64,000 bases of DNA from an uncultured Bacilli bacterium (GCA_934149515.1 CAKPFD010000001.1:62001-126000); one strand, 5' to 3'; shown: positions 35,661-44,531, numbered from the stretch's first letter. Made by a program: numbers and translations. The notes: a model not told the origin generated them from the sequence alone.

Positions 35661-36653
35661 ATGTTAGCAAAAGATATTGGAATAGATTTAGGTACAGCAA
35701 ATGTATTAATATATATTAAAGGAGAAGGAATTGTATTAAATGAACCAAGTGTTGTAGCAATTGATACAGATAATAAGAAAGTAGTAGCAGTTGGTAAAGA
35801 AGCAAGTGAAATGTTAGGAAGAACACCAGGAAAAGTAAAAGCAATTAAACCAATGAAAGATGGAGTAATTGCTGATTTTGAGATTACTGAAATCATGCTA
35901 GATCATTTTATTAAAAAAATCCATGCTAGAAACTTCCTATCACGCCCAAGAATTTTAATTTGCTGTCCTTCTAATATAACACCAGTAGAAAAAAATGCCA
36001 TTAAAGAAGCAGCTGAAAGAACAGGTGCCAGAAGAGTATTCCTAGAAGAAGAACCAAAAGTAGCAGCCATTGGAGCAGGAATGGATATATCGAAGCCAAG
36101 TGCTAATATGGTAATTGACATTGGAGGAGGAACCACTGATATTGCTATTCTATCCTTAAATGACATTGTCACAAGCACCTCTGTTCGAATCGCTGGAAAC
36201 GTATTTGACCAAGATATTATCAAATACATAAAAGATAAATACAAATTACTAATTGGAGATAAAACAGCAGAAGATATCAAAATATCATTTGCTAATATTT
36301 ATCAACCAGATAAGAAAAATAAATTAGAAGTAAGAGGTAGAAACTTAGTAACAGGATTACCAAGTACTATAGAAATCACAGAAGAAGAAACCCAAATAGC
36401 ATTAGCGGAATCTATTTCTAAAATAGTAAAAGCAGCAACCAACGTTTTAGAACAAACACCACCAGAATTATCAGCAGACATTGTAGATAAAGGAATTGTT
36501 CTAACCGGTGGAGGTTCTTTATTAAAAGGTTTAATGGAATTATTAAAAGAAGAATTAAAAGTTCCCGTCTTCATAGCAGATAGTCCCCTAACCTGTGTAG
36601 TAGAAGGAACTGGTGTTTTATTAGATAATGTTAAATTATTAGAAGAAGGTTAA
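35661..36653 (+). CDS. mbl: Rod shape-determining protein Mbl (MreB family)
   Basis: Actin-like filament protein that directs sidewall synthesis. It has 330 residues. Actin-fold motifs: GIDLGTANVLIY (phosphate 1), VIDIGGGTTDIAIL (phosphate 2) and GIVLTGGGSLLKGL (adenosine). Synteny with spoIIQ suggests Mbl rather than MreB. A terminator overlaps its last codons. Confidence 0.93.
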   Translation: MLAKDIGIDLGTANVLIYIKGEGIVLNEPSVVAIDTDNKKVVAVGKEASEMLGRTPGKVKAIKPMKDGVIADFEITEIMLDHFIKKIHARNFLSRPRILICCPSNITPVEKNAIKEAAERTGARRVFLEEEPKVAAIGAGMDISKPSANMVIDIGGGTTDIAILSLNDIVTSTSVRIAGNVFDQDIIKYIKDKYKLLIGDKTAEDIKISFANIYQPDKKNKLEVRGRNLVTGLPSTIEITEEETQIALAESISKIVKAATNVLEQTPPELSADIVDKGIVLTGGGSLLKGLMELLKEELKVPVFIADSPLTCVVEGTGVLLDNVKLLEEG

Positions 36654-36675
36654 TGACAAAAGACCTTCTCTTTTT
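36644..36675 (+). terminator. Terminator after mbl
   Basis: 7-bp stem AGAAGGT/ACCTTCT with a 12-nt loop spanning the stop codon and a T tract. Confidence 0.8.
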
Positions 36676-36676
36676 G

Positions 36677-36705
36677 TTGTAAAGAAAATCTATACTTGTT
36701 ATAAT
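36677..36705 (+). promoter_or_regulatory. Promoter of tagO
   Basis: TTGTAA (36677-36682), a 17-nt spacer and an extended TGTTATAAT (TATAAT 36700-36705). Confidence 0.65.
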
Positions 36706-36727
36706 AAAAAAAGAAAAGAGGTACAAA

Positions 36728-37855
36728 ATGAGTCCGGAAATTAGTAGTGCTATGAAAATAGTTTTTGTTACATTTATATGTTCTGCCCTAATCATGCCCT
36801 TTATGAAAAAAATAGCAACACATATTGGAGCGATTGATGTTCCAAGAGCAGATGAAAATCACCGCCATATTCACACAAGACCAATTCCAAAACTTGGTGG
36901 AGTAGGAATATTCTTAGCTTTTTTGATTGGTTATATGTTATTTGGAATTCAAAGTATTCAAATGAATTCGGTTTTAATAGGAAGTTTTATTATTATCTTA
37001 ACAGGAATAATTGATGATATAAAATCGATTCGAGCCGGGCAAAAATTAATTGGACAAATCATCGCTGCCTGTGTCATTGTTTTCTATGGAGGAATACTAT
37101 TAAACAACATAACAGCCTTTGGTTATTCCCTAGATTTTGGCTTTTGGTCCTATCCTTTAACGATTATTTTTATCGTTGCATGTACGAATATTATTAATTT
37201 GATTGATGGTCTAGATGGATTAAGTGGTGGAATTAGTAGTATATTCTTTCTAACCATAGGAATCATTGGATTCTTCCAAGGAAGAAGTGGAAGCTTAGTT
37301 ATGATTTTAACGTTCATTATGTTAGGAGCAACACTAGGTTTTCTATTACACAATTTCTATCCAGCTAAAATTTTCTGTGGGGATTGTGCAATGTTCTTAG
37401 GATTTATTATTGCAGTTATTACACTATTAGAATTCAAAGGACCAGCACTAACCAGTTTATTCGTTCCTTTAATGATTTTAGGTATTCCAATTTTAGATAC
37501 ACTCTTCGCCATCATACGCCGAACCCTACGCCATCAACCACCATTTTCCCCTGATAAAGAACATATTCATCATCAATTATTAGGAATGAATTTTTCTCAA
37601 AGAACAACAGTGTTAATCATTTACGCCATTGATATTTTATTCGCCAGTGCCTCTATATTTTATACTTTAAAAGACCCTGTTGTTGGTAAAATACTTTATA
37701 TTACTATTTTTATTATTGTTGCTTGGTTTGTATTTAGAACAACTGTTATTTCAACTAAAAACAAAGAAGTCGTAGATAATTTACTAGATAAAGTAGAAGG
37801 AACTATAAAAAAAGACAAAAAGAGGCAAAAAAGTAAAAAGAAACATGGAAAATAG
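36728..37855 (+). CDS. tagO: Undecaprenyl-phosphate N-acetylglucosaminyl 1-phosphate transferase (TagO/WecA family)
   Basis: Polytopic membrane enzyme of 375 residues linking a sugar-1-phosphate to undecaprenyl phosphate, the first step of wall teichoic acid or other wall glycan synthesis. Motifs: DVPRADENHRHIHTRPIPKLGG, the DDIKSIRAGQKL loop, NIINLIDGLDGLSGG and FCGDCAMFLGF, plus the HIHH motif. The C-terminal 25 residues are Lys/Arg-rich. No other teichoic acid genes are visible, so the pathway is inferred. Confidence 0.9.
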   Translation: MSPEISSAMKIVFVTFICSALIMPFMKKIATHIGAIDVPRADENHRHIHTRPIPKLGGVGIFLAFLIGYMLFGIQSIQMNSVLIGSFIIILTGIIDDIKSIRAGQKLIGQIIAACVIVFYGGILLNNITAFGYSLDFGFWSYPLTIIFIVACTNIINLIDGLDGLSGGISSIFFLTIGIIGFFQGRSGSLVMILTFIMLGATLGFLLHNFYPAKIFCGDCAMFLGFIIAVITLLEFKGPALTSLFVPLMILGIPILDTLFAIIRRTLRHQPPFSPDKEHIHHQLLGMNFSQRTTVLIIYAIDILFASASIFYTLKDPVVGKILYITIFIIVAWFVFRTTVISTKNKEVVDNLLDKVEGTIKKDKKRQKSKKKHGK

Positions 37856-37866
37856 TTTCTTTTTTT
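37835..37866 (+). terminator. Terminator after tagO
   Basis: AAAAAGAAAC/GTTTCTTTTT stem with a 10-nt loop, overlapping the tagO stop and ending in a T run. Confidence 0.8.
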
Positions 37867-37937
37867 GACATTTATAACGAATTTTTGGAAAATTATGGTA
37901 AAATATGTAAAAAAAGAAAAGGAGAGTATATATCAAA

Positions 37938-38669
37938 ATGATTAATTTTATCTTGTGTGAAGACAATGAAGAATTCAGAAAATCCTTAAGAGAGCAAGTG
38001 GAAAAGTATATGATAAGAAGTGACATAGAATATAAAATACACGAGTATAGTAGTTACGATAAAAGCTTTGAGGAAATAGTAAAAGCCGAGATAGGATTTA
38101 AAGTCTATTTTTTGGATATTAAAACGAAGGTAGGATCTGGAATTGATGCAGCTAGATATATAAGGGAAGAACAAGAAGATTGGAACTCTATCATTATTGT
38201 GATAACAGCATTTAGTGAATATCGATATGAAGCATTAGGTAACAGATTGTTTTTACTAGATTTCATCAATAAACTAGATAATTGTAAAACAAAAGTAGAT
38301 GAAGCCTTAGATATTGTAATGAAACACTATGGCAATCAAGAAAAATGTTTCAATTATGAATATAATTACACTGTTCATAAAATAGCTTTCAAAAATATAG
38401 TGTATATTGAAAGAGAACAAGATAGTAAAAGAAGTATCATCCATACATCGTATGGAAAATTCAAAGTACCAAAAAGTTTAAATGAAATCATGAAAAATTT
38501 AGACGATCGTTTTGTTAGATTACATAGAAGTATGGTGGCGAATATGGATAGGGTCATCGAATACGATGTAAAAACGAATCTTATAAAATTTGATAATGGC
38601 CAAACAAGTGATCTGGTCGCAAGAAATAAAAGAAAGGAGTTAACGAGAAATGTTACCTATAATAGTTAA
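37938..38669 (+). CDS. agrA: AgrA-like LytTR response regulator
   Basis: 243 residues. A receiver domain (1-125) has acidic residues CEDNEE and the phosphoacceptor Asp60 in VYFLDIK. A LytTR DNA-binding domain follows (about 140-238: KIAFKNIVYIERE, RLHRSMVANMDRV). It overlaps the histidine kinase gene by 20 nt. Together with agrC, agrD and agrB it forms a quorum-sensing module. An extended -10 TGGTAAAAT (37896-37904) lies upstream. The receiver is divergent, with DIKTKVGSG after the phosphoacceptor. Confidence 0.9.
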   Translation: MINFILCEDNEEFRKSLREQVEKYMIRSDIEYKIHEYSSYDKSFEEIVKAEIGFKVYFLDIKTKVGSGIDAARYIREEQEDWNSIIIVITAFSEYRYEALGNRLFLLDFINKLDNCKTKVDEALDIVMKHYGNQEKCFNYEYNYTVHKIAFKNIVYIEREQDSKRSIIHTSYGKFKVPKSLNEIMKNLDDRFVRLHRSMVANMDRVIEYDVKTNLIKFDNGQTSDLVARNKRKELTRNVTYNS

Positions 38670-39948
38670 GATAATAATAGGCTTGTCTTTAGCAATTTCC
38701 AGTTTTTATATAATAAAAAATTTAATTAAAAGTGATGTTAAACTCTTTGAAATTCATAATTTTTCGTTGCTTTTTTTGTTACTATTGCCAACAGTCTGTT
38801 TCTTAGATATAAAATATAATATGTTAGTGTCTTTATTAACATATATATTATCAGTTATAGTATTTAAAAAAATTTTTAACCTAAGCGTTAGTGATTCAAT
38901 ATTACTTTGTAGTTTTGTAAATATTTTAGTAGCAGTAGTAGATGGTGCACTATCTTTAATAGAAGTTAATTTTATAACTTATGAACAAGCAAGATTGAAT
39001 TGGTACATTACTGTAGTAAATAATATATTAATTAGTAGCCTGTCATATCTGGCCTCTTGTTTAAGCGTTTTTCAAAGATTATTTAAGAATATTCGAAAAA
39101 AGGCGAATGAAAAACATCAGATTATGAATTCTATTTTTGTAGTTATAATTGTTATCATTGTAGCTGGTTTATATATTAATATAAATTATATTTTTAAATT
39201 AAATTTATATTATACAATTACAATAATAAGTGTTATAGTGTTCTTTTTATTATATTGTTGCTATATAATGGAAAAAAATCAATACGATAAATTAAATGAT
39301 GAATATAATATTTTATTTGATTATGTTCAAAATTTTGAAAATTGGATTGATGATGAACAATTATATCGACATGAATTAAAGAATAATTTATCTATTTTAC
39401 GTGAAATGGTAAAAGAAAAAGAAGCAATTCGTAAAATCGATGATATGTTAAAAATTAATATTATTGTTGACGATCAATACATTCAACAATTAAAAAATGT
39501 ACCAAAAGGTGGTTTGAAAGGACTACTATATTACAAAGTAGCAATTGCAGAAAACAATCATGTTCAAATGCTTGCCGAAGTTAGTCCAAAAGTAACAGAA
39601 TTTATTGAGAAATTACCACAAAAAGAATTGAAACAGCTATGCATTTTATTAGGTATTTATTTAGATAACGCTATTGAAGCAGCATCTAAAACAACAAAGA
39701 AACTAGTTGCTTTAGAAATATATGAACTAAAAGATAAATTACAATTTGTAGTATCAAATACTTATGATCAAGAAATTGCTTTAGATAAAATTAATGATAA
39801 GGGATATTCCACCAAAGGAAAAAATAGAGGTAATGGATTATATTTTGCAAAAAAATTAATTGGTAAGAATAAAAATATGTCTTCAGAAAATATTTTGTTA
39901 AATGGTTATTACATACAAAAATTATTAATTAATATAGTAGAACAATAA
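38650..39948 (+). CDS. agrC: AgrC-like sensor histidine kinase
   Basis: 432 residues. The N-terminal half is hydrophobic with about six membrane helices (1-210). The cytoplasmic half has the H-box YRHELKNNL (His at about 240), the N-box LGIYLDNAIEAA and the G-box RGNGLYFAKKL. This architecture is that of AgrC/HPK10 peptide-pheromone receptors. AAGGAG precedes the ATG inside agrA. A bidirectional terminator separates it from agrD on the other strand. Confidence 0.9.
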   Translation: MLPIIVKIIIGLSLAISSFYIIKNLIKSDVKLFEIHNFSLLFLLLLPTVCFLDIKYNMLVSLLTYILSVIVFKKIFNLSVSDSILLCSFVNILVAVVDGALSLIEVNFITYEQARLNWYITVVNNILISSLSYLASCLSVFQRLFKNIRKKANEKHQIMNSIFVVIIVIIVAGLYININYIFKLNLYYTITIISVIVFFLLYCCYIMEKNQYDKLNDEYNILFDYVQNFENWIDDEQLYRHELKNNLSILREMVKEKEAIRKIDDMLKINIIVDDQYIQQLKNVPKGGLKGLLYYKVAIAENNHVQMLAEVSPKVTEFIEKLPQKELKQLCILLGIYLDNAIEAASKTTKKLVALEIYELKDKLQFVVSNTYDQEIALDKINDKGYSTKGKNRGNGLYFAKKLIGKNKNMSSENILLNGYYIQKLLINIVEQ

Positions 39949-39972
39949 AAAAGATCTTGGCGATCTTTTTTT
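39947..39972. terminator. Bidirectional terminator between agrC and agrD
   Basis: AAAAAAGATC/GATCTTTTTT, 10-bp stem with loop TTGGC. T runs are present on both strands, so it can end both convergent transcripts. Confidence 0.85.
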
Positions 39973-39975
39973 GTT

Positions 39976-40095
39976 TTAGTCCATTCCCTTTAAAGCTTTA
40001 GGTTCATCAAGTAAAAACCATGCACATCCCATACTTGCTGAAGTTGTAGCTAAAACTGCTACTGCCATAAGTACCTTTGCTAATCTTTTTTTCAT
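39976..40095 (-). CDS. agrD: AgrD cyclic lactone autoinducer precursor
   Basis: 39-residue peptide not detectable by length-limited gene calling. The N-terminal amphipathic leader is MKKRLAKVLMAVAVLA, then TTSASMG, the cysteine core CAWFLLDEPKAL (Cys24) and a short tail GMD. This has the AgrD layout: leader, Cys plus hydrophobic or aromatic ring residues, then an acidic DE-P-L recognition segment. A five-residue thiolactone ring Cys24-Leu28 is predicted (a six-residue ring to Leu29 is possible). A perfect TAGGAGGA lies 7 nt upstream. It lies 46 nt downstream of agrB on the same strand, the normal agrBD order. Confidence 0.88.
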   Translation of the reverse strand: MKKRLAKVLMAVAVLATTSASMGCAWFLLDEPKALKGMD

Positions 40096-40141
40096 TTTAA
40101 AATCCTCCTACCATTGATTAATTTATTTAAACATATAATGT

Positions 40142-40741
40142 TTAAACCATATTTTTATAATTTGCATAAGATGCATGAAACAAACGATATGTAATAGGCA
40201 AAATCAAAACGGTTTCAATTAATAAAGAAGCAAGTAATAACTGACTAAGAGACTGATTTGAAATTGTTAAAATAAGAATGCTATACACTATTGCTAAAGA
40301 AGTAGCCGCAAATTTTCTAATCATGCGCTTTCTTTTATTTGTTAGCGGTCGTTTCTTTGTGTCCGCTGGTGCATAAATGCTAAAAAGTAAAACACTGATA
40401 AGACATAAAGCACTCTTTACAATTGGAACTATCTCTATATGATAAAGCAAATAAGGTAATCCCAAAATTAATAAGGTTGAACAAACAAGACAAGTTTTAG
40501 AATTATTTGCATGAAAACCAAATCCAGGATATCGTAATCCATTAAAGAATAATAAAGTAATTAAAAATTCTTTAAAAAAATGAAGTAGGAATGCTAAGAA
40601 AGAAATAATGAATAACTTTGTAATAGATAAATATAATCCTTCAAGACCATATAGTATCTTTTCTTTCATTTCTTCATTCATTGTATTGGTTTGGTTGGCT
40701 GTTATAAGTTGTAAGCTTTGCTTTAAAAACAACTCCTTCAT
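40142..40741 (-). CDS. agrB: AgrB-like accessory gene regulator protease
   Basis: Integral membrane cysteine endopeptidase that cleaves the AgrD C terminus and forms the thiolactone. It has 199 residues with four to six hydrophobic helices. The catalytic signature RYPGFGFHANNSKTCLV has His77 and Cys84, the same numbering as the S. aureus catalytic pair. A basic cytoplasmic loop KKRPLTNKRKRMIRK follows near 130. It leads the minus-strand agrBD unit. Confidence 0.92.
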   Translation of the reverse strand: MKELFLKQSLQLITANQTNTMNEEMKEKILYGLEGLYLSITKLFIISFLAFLLHFFKEFLITLLFFNGLRYPGFGFHANNSKTCLVCSTLLILGLPYLLYHIEIVPIVKSALCLISVLLFSIYAPADTKKRPLTNKRKRMIRKFAATSLAIVYSILILTISNQSLSQLLLASLLIETVLILPITYRLFHASYANYKNMV

Positions 40742-40764
40742 ATCATCACCTCAACCTTGATTAG

Positions 40765-40814
40765 ATTGTATCTCAAAACTTTTTATTGCGAACATTTCGG
40801 CTGTAAAAAGTTTT
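40765..40814 (-). promoter_or_regulatory. agrBD promoter with flanking inverted repeat (candidate AgrA operator)
   Basis: On the minus strand a TACAAT -10 (plus 40765-40770) lies upstream of agrB. Directly behind it are AAAACTTTTTA (40775-40785) and its inverted copy TAAAAAGTTTT (40804-40814), 18 nt apart. No good -35 is present, as is common at AgrA-activated promoters. Assignment to AgrA is inference. Confidence 0.45.
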
Positions 40815-40989
40815 TCATAGTCCATAAAAGCAAAAACTTATTAATGAATTACTTAACAAATTACCATTTACGGTCAAGAAAGTGCATTTTAAGGAAAGAA
40901 CGTAATTTTTACTATAAAATTTGCTACAATGTTTACACAACGTGAGGTGACCGAAAGAAATGTTTTATTGTAGGAAAGAGGTGACATTA

Positions 40990-41208
40990 ATGATCGGAAG
41001 AGTCAAATGGTTTAATAACGAGAAAGGTTATGGATTTATTGAGTATAAACAAAACGAAGATATATTTGTACATTATTCAACAATTCGCCATGAAGGTTAT
41101 AAAACATTAAGTGAAGGACAATTTGTAGAGTTTACATTGATTGAAACACCAAAAGGATATCAAGCAGTAGACGTAACACCAATTAAAGAACCAGCTGTTA
41201 TAAAATAG
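40990..41208 (+). CDS. Cold shock protein, CspA family
   Basis: 72-residue single cold-shock domain: GRVKWFNNEKGYGFIEYKQNEDIFVHYSTI contains RNP1 (KGYGFI) and RNP2 (DIFVHY). It is an RNA chaperone. The ATG at 40990 follows GAGGTG; the 10 upstream in-frame codons lack a ribosome-binding site of their own. TGCTACAAT (40922-40930) is a probable extended -10 giving a short 5' UTR. Confidence 0.92.
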   Translation: MIGRVKWFNNEKGYGFIEYKQNEDIFVHYSTIRHEGYKTLSEGQFVEFTLIETPKGYQAVDVTPIKEPAVIK

Positions 41209-41221
41209 GTGGTTCTTTTTT
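41185..41221 (+). terminator. Terminator after the csp gene
   Basis: AAAGAACCA/TGGTTCTTT, 9-bp stem with a 16-nt loop, formed by the last codons and running into six T residues. Confidence 0.8.
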
Positions 41222-41229
41222 CTAAACTA

Positions 41230-41238
41230 TGATACAAT
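41230..41238 (+). promoter_or_regulatory. Extended -10 promoter of hpf
   Basis: TGATACAAT (TACAAT 41233-41238) is immediately downstream of the csp terminator T tract, in the same arrangement as before prfA. Confidence 0.55.
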
Positions 41239-41259
41239 AAACATAAGGAAGGTGATGTT

Positions 41260-41787
41260 ATGGAAATTATCATTCGAGGAGACAAAATCGAGATAACAGA
41301 TTCAATGAAAGACTATTTGAAAGAGAAATTACAACGACTAGACAAATATTTAGAACAACCAGAAGAAGTAAGAGCAACCGTTGTCGTAAAGGTAAATGGA
41401 CACAGACAAATAGTAGAAGTGACAATTCCACTACGCAATTTTATTATTCGTTCAGAGGAAACACAAGAAGATTTTTATGCAGCAGTAGATAAAGCAATCG
41501 ATGTAATGGAACGCCAAATCCGTAAGAATAAAACAAGAATAAAAGCGAAAGAAGCAAAGACAAAAATAGATTTTTCTATGATAGACATAGAAGAAGAGGA
41601 AGATCCAAATAACAAGATCATTAAAAGAAAAACAGTAGAAGTAAAACCAATGGATGAAGAAGAAGCAATCCTACAAATGGAACTATTAGGTCATCAATTT
41701 TACTTATTTAAAAATAGTGATACTAATAAAGAAGCGGTTGTTTATAAAAGAAAAAATGGCGGCTATGGTTTAATGGAAGCTGAATAA
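41260..41787 (+). CDS. hpf: Ribosome hibernation promoting factor, long form
   Basis: 175 residues: an N-terminal S30AE domain (1-100, DSMKDYLKEKLQRLDKYL), an acidic linker and a C-terminal dimerisation domain (about 120-175, EEAILQMELLGHQFYLFKN). The long form drives 100S ribosome formation. The hpf-secA order matches B. subtilis. Confidence 0.95.
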   Translation: MEIIIRGDKIEITDSMKDYLKEKLQRLDKYLEQPEEVRATVVVKVNGHRQIVEVTIPLRNFIIRSEETQEDFYAAVDKAIDVMERQIRKNKTRIKAKEAKTKIDFSMIDIEEEEDPNNKIIKRKTVEVKPMDEEEAILQMELLGHQFYLFKNSDTNKEAVVYKRKNGGYGLMEAE

Positions 41788-41798
41788 TAAAAACAATG

Positions 41799-41824
41799 AA
41801 AAGTGGATAAAATTCCACTTTTTT
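41799..41824 (+). terminator. Terminator after hpf
   Basis: AAAAGTGGA/TCCACTTTT, 9-bp stem with loop TAAAAT, followed by T residues. Confidence 0.85.
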
Positions 41825-41867
41825 CTATTGTAGAAGAAAGAAAAAGCTTTATCTAATAATATTTATT

Positions 41868-41876
41868 TGATACAAT
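41868..41876 (+). promoter_or_regulatory. Extended -10 promoter of secA
   Basis: TGATACAAT (TACAAT 41871-41876), 22 nt before the secA start. The -35 is weak. Confidence 0.55.
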
Positions 41877-41898
41877 AATGCTTAAGGAGATGGTAATA

Positions 41899-44385
41899 AT
41901 GGGAATATTTTCAAAAATATTTGACCGTGAATATAAAGAATTAAAAAAGTTTGAAAAACAAGCAGATGAAATTTTTGAATTAGATGAAGAAATGCAAAAA
42001 TTAACAGATGAAGAATTAAAGGCAAAAACCGATGAATTTAAAAATCGTTTAGAAAATGGCGAAACGTTAGAAGATATATTAGTAGAAGCCTTTGCAGTAG
42101 CAAGGGAGGCAGCATCGCGTGTAATTGGAGAAAAGCCTTTTTATGTACAAGTACTAGGTGCCTTAGCAATTCATTATGGAAATATTGCTGAAATGAAAAC
42201 TGGTGAAGGAAAAACATTAACGAGTGTTTTACCAGCTTACTTAAATGCTCTAGATGGAAAAGGTGTTCATATTATCACTGTCAATGAATACTTAGCAAGT
42301 CGTGATGCTCAATGGATGGGAGGCATTCATCGCTTTTTAGGTTTAACAGTAGGCGTTAACTTAAGAGAAATGTCTGCTAAAGAAAAACAGGAAGCTTATG
42401 CTTGTGATATCCTATATTCTACTAACAATGAAATTGGATTTGATTATCTAAGAGATAACATGGTTGTAAGAAAAGAAAATAGAGTACAACGTCCACTTAA
42501 CTTTGCCATTGTGGATGAAGTGGATTCAGTTTTAATTGATGAAGCAAGAACTCCGTTAATTATTTCTGGTGGACAAATGAATAGTGCAAATCTTTATATA
42601 GATGCTGATACTTTTGCTAAAAGTTTACAAGCTGAAAAAGATTATATTTATGATGAAACAACCAAAACAGTAGCGTTAACAGATGAAGGAAGTGCTAAAG
42701 CAGAAAAGAAATTTCATATCACAAATCTATACGATATTGATAATACAACACTAGTACATTATATTAACCAAGCTTTACGTGCTAATTATTCAATGAAATT
42801 GGATGTTGATTATGTGGTACAAGATGGCGAAGTGGTAATTGTAGATCCATTTACTGGACGTTTGATGAAAGGAAGAGCTTATAGTGATGGCTTACATCAA
42901 GCAATAGAAGCTAAAGAAGGCGTTAGAATTAATCAAGAAACGAAAACATTAGCAACAATTACCTTCCAAAACTTATTTAGAATGTATCAAAAATTATCTG
43001 GTATGACAGGAACTGCCAAAACAGAAGAAGAAGAATTTAGAAATATTTACAATATGTACGTTATTGAAATACCAACAAATAAAGAAGTAATCAGAATAGA
43101 TGCACCAGACTTAGTTTATGCTACAAAAGATGCCAAATATAAAGCGATTATAAATGAAATTAAAGAACGTTATGAAAAAGGACAACCAGTTTTAGTTGGT
43201 ACAATAGCAATTGAAACTAGTGAATTAATTAGTTCTCTATTAAAAAAAGCACACATTCCACATGAAGTATTGAATGCGAAGAATCACGCTCGTGAAGCAG
43301 AAATCATTTCTAAAATTGGTCAACATAAATCTGTAACAATTGCGACCAATATGGCTGGACGTGGTACAGATATTAAATTATCCGATGAAATTAAAGCCTT
43401 AGGCGGTTTATGCGTTATTGGTACAGAACGTCATGAATCACGTCGTATTGATAATCAGTTACGTGGACGTTCAGGAAGACAAGGAGATCCAGGATTTACC
43501 CAATTTTATGTATCTATGGAAGATGATTTAATGGTACGCTTTGGTAGTGAACGTATCAAAGAAATGATGAAAAGCTTTGGCTTTGGTGATCAAGCAATTC
43601 AAAGTAAAACCTTTACAAGAGCAATTGGAACCGCTCAAAAACGTGTAGAAGGAAATAACTTCGATGCTCGTAAACAATTACTACAATATGATGATGTAAT
43701 GAACAATCAAAGAGAAATCATGTATACGAAAAGAAATGAAATTCTAGATAGTGATTCCATTCATGAAATGGTATTAAATGCCATGTATAATCATATAACA
43801 GATCTAGTTAAATCACATAGTTTAGATGGTGATATTTCAGAACAAGATAAAAAAGATATTATTGAATTTGCTAATGAAAACTTATTAAGAAAAGATTTAA
43901 TAGAAACAGACTTGAAAGATGATGATGAAGATAATATCATTAACGTTATTTACGAGCGAGTAAAAGCAGAGTATGAATCAAAATTGTCAAATATTCCATT
44001 AGAAGTTAGTAATGAATTTGAAAAAGCATTATCATTACAAGTATTAGATAATTATTGGATGAATCAAATTAACGTTATGTCCCATTTAAGAGAAGGAATT
44101 TACTTAAGAAGTTATGGCCAGGAAGATCCTTTAAGAGCCTATACAACAGAAGGATTCGATTTATTTGATGCAATGTTACAAAAAATAGATCAAGACATTT
44201 CAATATTCTTATTAAAGGCTGAAATACGACAAAATATCGAAAGAAAAGAAGTAACAAAAACAAAACATACCAACGAAGACAAAAGTGATAAAAAGCAAAC
44301 ACCTAAACATGTAAAAAAAGTTGGAAGAAATGACTTATGTCCATGTGGCTCTGGTAAGAAGTACAAACAATGCTGTGGTAAATAG
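41899..44385 (+). CDS. secA: Preprotein translocase ATPase SecA
   Basis: ATP-driven motor for Sec export, 828 residues. Walker A is in AEMKTGEGKTLTS, the DEAD-like Walker B is VDEVDSVLIDEA, and the helicase motif is IATNMAGRGTDIKL. The C-terminal SEC-C zinc motif is CPCGSGKKYKQCCG. The ATG at 41899 follows AAGGAGATGG and gives MGIFSKIF; the upstream in-frame ATG lies before that site. In B. subtilis prfB follows secA. Here the island separates them. Confidence 0.97.
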   Translation: MGIFSKIFDREYKELKKFEKQADEIFELDEEMQKLTDEELKAKTDEFKNRLENGETLEDILVEAFAVAREAASRVIGEKPFYVQVLGALAIHYGNIAEMKTGEGKTLTSVLPAYLNALDGKGVHIITVNEYLASRDAQWMGGIHRFLGLTVGVNLREMSAKEKQEAYACDILYSTNNEIGFDYLRDNMVVRKENRVQRPLNFAIVDEVDSVLIDEARTPLIISGGQMNSANLYIDADTFAKSLQAEKDYIYDETTKTVALTDEGSAKAEKKFHITNLYDIDNTTLVHYINQALRANYSMKLDVDYVVQDGEVVIVDPFTGRLMKGRAYSDGLHQAIEAKEGVRINQETKTLATITFQNLFRMYQKLSGMTGTAKTEEEEFRNIYNMYVIEIPTNKEVIRIDAPDLVYATKDAKYKAIINEIKERYEKGQPVLVGTIAIETSELISSLLKKAHIPHEVLNAKNHAREAEIISKIGQHKSVTIATNMAGRGTDIKLSDEIKALGGLCVIGTERHESRRIDNQLRGRSGRQGDPGFTQFYVSMEDDLMVRFGSERIKEMMKSFGFGDQAIQSKTFTRAIGTAQKRVEGNNFDARKQLLQYDDVMNNQREIMYTKRNEILDSDSIHEMVLNAMYNHITDLVKSHSLDGDISEQDKKDIIEFANENLLRKDLIETDLKDDDEDNIINVIYERVKAEYESKLSNIPLEVSNEFEKALSLQVLDNYWMNQINVMSHLREGIYLRSYGQEDPLRAYTTEGFDLFDAMLQKIDQDISIFLLKAEIRQNIERKEVTKTKHTNEDKSDKKQTPKHVKKVGRNDLCPCGSGKKYKQCCGK

Positions 44386-44431
44386 CTTATTTATAAGGGT
44401 TTGTACAATTGGAATTAGTCAAAAAAACACT

Positions 44432-44504
44432 AAATTGTGTGCAAAATCATTAAATTGTGCGTAATTTGTGTGCAAAAAATAAAAAATCATGCACACAAAA
44501 TCAT
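44432..44504. repeat. Cluster of TTGTGTGCA-type repeats next to the integrase remnant
   Basis: AAATTGTGTGCAAAATCAT (44432-44450), a partial copy AAATTGTGCGTAATTTG (44452-44468), ATTTGTGTGCAAAAAAT (44464-44480) and an inverted copy ATCATGCACACAAAATCAT (44486-44504). Such short repeats beside an integrase gene resemble integrase arm-binding sites or an att region. Confidence 0.6.
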
Positions 44505-44505
44505 G

Positions 44506-44531
44506 AAATCAACATTCGTGTTGATTTTTTT
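44506..44531 (+). terminator. Strong terminator with a TTCG tetraloop
   Basis: Perfect 9-bp stem AAATCAACA/TGTTGATTT closed by TTCG and followed by T residues. It can end secA transcription before the island. Confidence 0.9.

Noticed and set aside
40757..40945. 62-residue plus-strand open frame upstream of the csp gene
   Set aside because: Composition is not protein-like, it has no ribosome-binding site, and it overlaps the agrB promoter region.
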